A stretch of 64,000 nucleotides of DNA from Pyxidicoccus fallax (GTDB taxonomy: Bacteria > Myxococcota > Myxococcia > Myxococcales > Myxococcaceae). Below the pieces are notes generated by a model that saw nothing but the letters and a program-made list of their open reading frames with translations, was not told the DNA's origin and did no database searches. The stretch's first letter is position 1. Each line of letters begins with the position of its first letter. Shown in pieces: positions 61,798-64,000 of the stretch. The stretch covers positions 16,166-80,165 of the forward strand of contig NZ_JABBJJ010000013.1 of assembly GCF_012933655.1 (NCBI RefSeq), given 5' to 3'. The translations under genes were made by a program, and so were the position numbers.

Positions 61798-62733
61798 CTA
61801 CTTGCCGTATCGGTACGCGCTGAACATCTGGTCCATGCGCGCGTCCTGGCCCGCGGTGAACTGGTTCATGCAGGCGTCGTCGGTGTAGTCCATGAAGTTG
61901 TAGATGGGGTCCACACCCGTGCCGCTGCACGTGTCGCGGCCGGCGGGGCAGCCGAACGCCGCGCTGCGCTCGGCGGGCGTGTCGCTCACGGAGTCGCCCG
62001 TCTTGGCGCAGCCGCCCTGGAACGTGTGGTACAGGCCCATCCAGTGGCCGACCTCGTGCGTGCCCGTGTCGCCCAGGTTGTACGGGGCCGCCGAGCCGCC
62101 CGGCACCGACGAGTACAGGATGACCACGCCGTCATCCGTGGGCGCGCCCGCGTACCAGTTGGGGAAGGTCGCCCAGCCCAGCAGCCCGCCGGACGGGTTG
62201 CAGGAGTAGATGTTGAGGTCGTCCGCCGAGCCCTGGCGGAGCGCCGTCTTCATCGCCGTCTCCGTCGCGGTGTCACCGCAGCCGTTGAACCAGGTGCTGT
62301 TCGTCGTCCGCGTCGTCTGGACGAGCTGGAAGCTCCAGCCCCACTGCCGGTAGGCGTCGTTGAGCACGGTGATCTGGTCGCTGATCATCGCCGACGTCAG
62401 GTCGCCGTTGGACACGCCGGTGCCCTGGTTGATGACGTGGAAGTAGACGTTGATGGTGCCGCCCGTCACGGACGCGCCGCCACCGCCGCCGCCGCCGGGC
62501 TTCTTCGCGGCCACCGCCGCCGCGTGCTTCGCCAGGTGCTCCTTGACCTTCTTCTCCTCGTCTTCCGTCAACTGCCGCGTGCCGCAGCGCTCGCCGGCGG
62601 CCTTCGCGGACAGGGACTGCGAGGTCTGCTGCGGGGATTCAGTCTCCGGCGGTGCCGTCGTGGGCTCCTCCTTGACACACGCGGTTGCGAGCAAACACGC
62701 ACTCAGGACACCGAAACGCGAGAGACCCTTCAT
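61798..62733 (-). CDS. M43-family (pappalysin-like) zinc metalloprotease lipoprotein
   Basis: The 311-residue protein has a signal with lipobox LATAC and a glycine-rich linker. A metzincin domain follows with [12 protein letters not shown], then the zinc motif [11 protein letters not shown] (HExxHxxGxxH, about 223-233), the loop [19 protein letters not shown] and the Met-turn [18 protein letters not shown]. This is the M43 cytophagalysin layout. It is secreted to the outer membrane or medium and probably helps predation or protein degradation. No C-terminal sorting domain is present. Confidence 0.93.
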   Translation of the reverse strand: MKGLSRFGVLSACLLATACVKEEPTTAPPETESPQQTSQSLSAKAAGERCGTRQLTEDEEKKVKEHLAKHAAAVAAKKPGGGGGGGASVTGGTINVYFHVINQGTGVSNGDLTSAMISDQITVLNDAYRQWGWSFQLVQTTRTTNSTWFNGCGDTATETAMKTALRQGSADDLNIYSCNPSGGLLGWATFPNWYAGAPTDDGVVILYSSVPGGSAAPYNLGDTGTHEVGHWMGLYHTFQGGCAKTGDSVSDTPAERSAAFGCPAGRDTCSGTGVDPIYNFMDYTDDACMNQFTAGQDARMDQMFSAYRYGK

Positions 62734-62854
62734 TCGTACGCCTCCAGTGGGGAAGGCGGAGGGCCATCCGCGGCCCCCCGCTAGAGGCGATTATCGCTGT
62801 TTCGATTTCCAAGGTTTCTGACCCGGCTGCTTTTTGCCGGGGGACTGAACAGAC

Positions 62855-63532
62855 TCACGCGGCAACCACACGCTCCGTGCAGGTGGGACTGTCATTGGCC
62901 GGCGAGTTGACGACGCGCGACACCTCGTAGGCGTCCAGCGAGTCGTCGGCGAAGGGGACCAGCAGGGGCAGGAGGTGGGCCGGGTCCTGCGGCTCGGGGC
63001 GCAGCCACAGCGCGTGGGCCTGGGGCGCGAGGATGACGGGCATCCGGTCATGGATGGGGGCCATCAGGGAGTTGGGCCCGGTGGTGATGATGGTGCAGGT
63101 GTTGAGCACCTCGCCGGTGTCCGGCGCGGTCCACTCCTCCCACAGGCCGGCCAGGGCCAGGGGCTTGCCGTCCTTGCGGTGGAAGTGGAACGGCGTCTTC
63201 GGCTTCGTGGACTGCTTCCACTCGTACCAGCCGTCCACGAGCACGAGGCAGCGACGCTTCTTCAGCGCGGTGCGGAAGCTGGGCTTCTCCGCCACCGTCT
63301 CGCCGCGGGCGTTGATGAGCTTGCTGCCGATGCTCGGGTCCTTCGCCCACGAGGGGATGAGGCCCCAGCGGAAGGTGTCCATCATGCGCGCGCCGTCGTT
63401 GATGACGACGGGCATCTGCTGGGTGGGACAGAGGTTGTAGCGCGGGCGGTCCACGGCGGCGCGAATGCCGGCGAGGCCCAGCTCGGCCACGAGCTGATCA
63501 GGAGAGGTCCGGACGGTGACACGGCCACACAT
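62855..63532 (-). CDS. yedK: SOS-response-associated peptidase family protein (YedK/HMCES)
   Basis: The ATG at 63532 gives MCGRV, so the catalytic Cys2 becomes N-terminal after Met removal. The 225-residue SRAP protein has the Asn/Glu region RYNLCPTQQMPVV, WGLIPSWAKD, INARGETVAEKPSF, CLVLVDGWYEW (active-site Glu) and the His in HDRMPVIL. It forms a stable thiazolidine cross-link with abasic sites in single-stranded DNA, protecting them from cleavage. No LexA box was looked for successfully upstream. It is divergent from a small conserved gene. Confidence 0.95.
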   Translation of the reverse strand: MCGRVTVRTSPDQLVAELGLAGIRAAVDRPRYNLCPTQQMPVVINDGARMMDTFRWGLIPSWAKDPSIGSKLINARGETVAEKPSFRTALKKRRCLVLVDGWYEWKQSTKPKTPFHFHRKDGKPLALAGLWEEWTAPDTGEVLNTCTIITTGPNSLMAPIHDRMPVILAPQAHALWLRPEPQDPAHLLPLLVPFADDSLDAYEVSRVVNSPANDSPTCTERVVAA

Positions 63533-63626
63533 GGGGAAGGAGTATCGCCCCGTCCGGCGCCGGGCCCAAGAATCTCGCGGGGGTGACCGGAAAGCAGGCA
63601 GCCAGCCGTCGCGGTAGACTGTCGGT

Positions 63627-63839
63627 ATGAGCGACGACAGCAAGTCCAACTTCGGCAAGCCCCACGAGCCGAAGAAGAACCCGAAGGTGTTCGGCGTGCC
63701 GGTGAAGATCGACCCGTACACCTCCGTGCGGCCGGACCACCCCACCGGCGAGTGGGGCATGCCCGACAAGAAGAAGAAGCGGGACGACGCGCCGTTCGAC
63801 CCGTTCGCCGTCGTCATCGAGTCGCCCCAGGGCGACTGA
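63627..63839 (+). CDS. Small conserved hypothetical protein (70 aa)
   Basis: The product is hydrophilic and Lys/Pro/Asp rich: SNFGKPHEPKKNPKVFGVPV, PYTSVRPDHPTGEWGMPDKK. It is probably disordered. No domain is recognised; the good codon use and start suggest a real gene. It lies between the SRAP gene and a lipoprotein gene. Confidence 0.6.
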   Translation: MSDDSKSNFGKPHEPKKNPKVFGVPVKIDPYTSVRPDHPTGEWGMPDKKKKRDDAPFDPFAVVIESPQGD

Positions 63840-63890
63840 GCGCCCGAAACGCGTGCCTCCGGCGCGAGCCCTGGTCTACAACGGCGCGCC

Positions 63891-64000
63891 ATGACCCGGT
63901 CCGCGCTGCTGTCCGCCTGTGTCGCTGTCTCGCTGTGTGCCTGCTCGGAGCGCTCCTCCAGCCCCGCCGCCGGAGGGGATGCCGGCGCGCCCCCCGCCCG
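63891..64000 (+). CDS. Lipoprotein, N-terminus only
   Basis: The frame begins MTRSALLSACVAVSLCACSE, a lipoprotein signal with a CAC box, then a Ser/Ala/Gly-rich linker. It continues past the right edge, so the function is unknown. Confidence 0.65.
   Translation, partial: MTRSALLSACVAVSLCACSERSSSPAAGGDAGAPPA

Overview
The window is chromosomal DNA from a myxobacterium (Myxococcota, Cystobacterineae; very probably Myxococcus or a close relative such as Corallococcus or Pyxidicoccus). The support is very high GC with strong third-position GC, many lipoproteins, sigma-54 activators, a hybrid CheA, and above all a near-complete Che3/Crd chemosensory cluster in the order described for Myxococcus xanthus. 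No rRNA, tRNA or CRISPR array is visible.

Layout. (1) 1-2868: a partial lipoprotein hydrolase, a NepI-type purine nucleoside exporter and a divergent LysR regulator. An almost identical palindrome-bearing motif lies before the hydrolase and before lysR. (2) 3013-7916: a translationally coupled histidine kinase/NtrC-type regulator pair, divergent from a SulP transporter. (3) 8066-12975: a DgcN-DgcA-like pair (N-acetyl-D-glutamate chemistry), a membrane-anchored MutS-like ATPase and a C-type-lectin lipoprotein. (4) 13049-18562: beta-oxidation genes (thiolase and a FadN-type bifunctional enzyme) with a 22-bp operator-like palindrome, and an M1 aminopeptidase. (5) 18588-19994: an orphan N6-adenine methyltransferase and rpmE, which has its own promoter and a leader hairpin. 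(6) 20105-34687: the Che3/Crd locus. On the minus strand it reads crdB, cheW3, crdC, mcp, mcp, cheA3, cheB3, cheR3, a CpoB/YbgF-like lipoprotein, and finally a metallophosphatase-like protein. In that last gene the family Cys of the PCGC motif is encoded by an in-frame UGA, followed at canonical distance by a perfect bacterial SECIS hairpin. crdA is divergent.

(7) About 34690-49830 is an accessory island starting at the 3' end of crdA. It holds a truncated tyrosine integrase, phage-like hypothetical genes, a low-GC membrane pentapeptide-repeat protein, a complete IS66-type element that truncates a HExxH protein gene, a DUF262/DUF1524 (GmrSD-like) defence gene, a frameshifted NERD gene, an AHH nuclease toxin with a DUF1629/Imm11-type immunity gene, and a fragment of a DNA methyltransferase. 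A 45-bp hairpin element occurs twice in it, each time before a small gene.

(8) 49834-64000 returns to ordinary chromosome: a collagen-like lipoprotein, azlCD, a haloacetate-dehalogenase-like hydrolase, a YCII/ECF42 sigma-factor pair, an Hsp70 relative, a TetR/SDR/SugE cluster, a cytochrome P450 with a divergent AraC regulator, a nucleoside hydrolase, an M43 metalloprotease, an SRAP (HMCES/YedK) protein, a small conserved protein and the start of another lipoprotein.

The most notable observation is the probable selenoprotein at the end of the Che3 operon. A conventional gene caller would start that gene at an internal GTG (21049) and so lose its signal peptide and its active-site motif.
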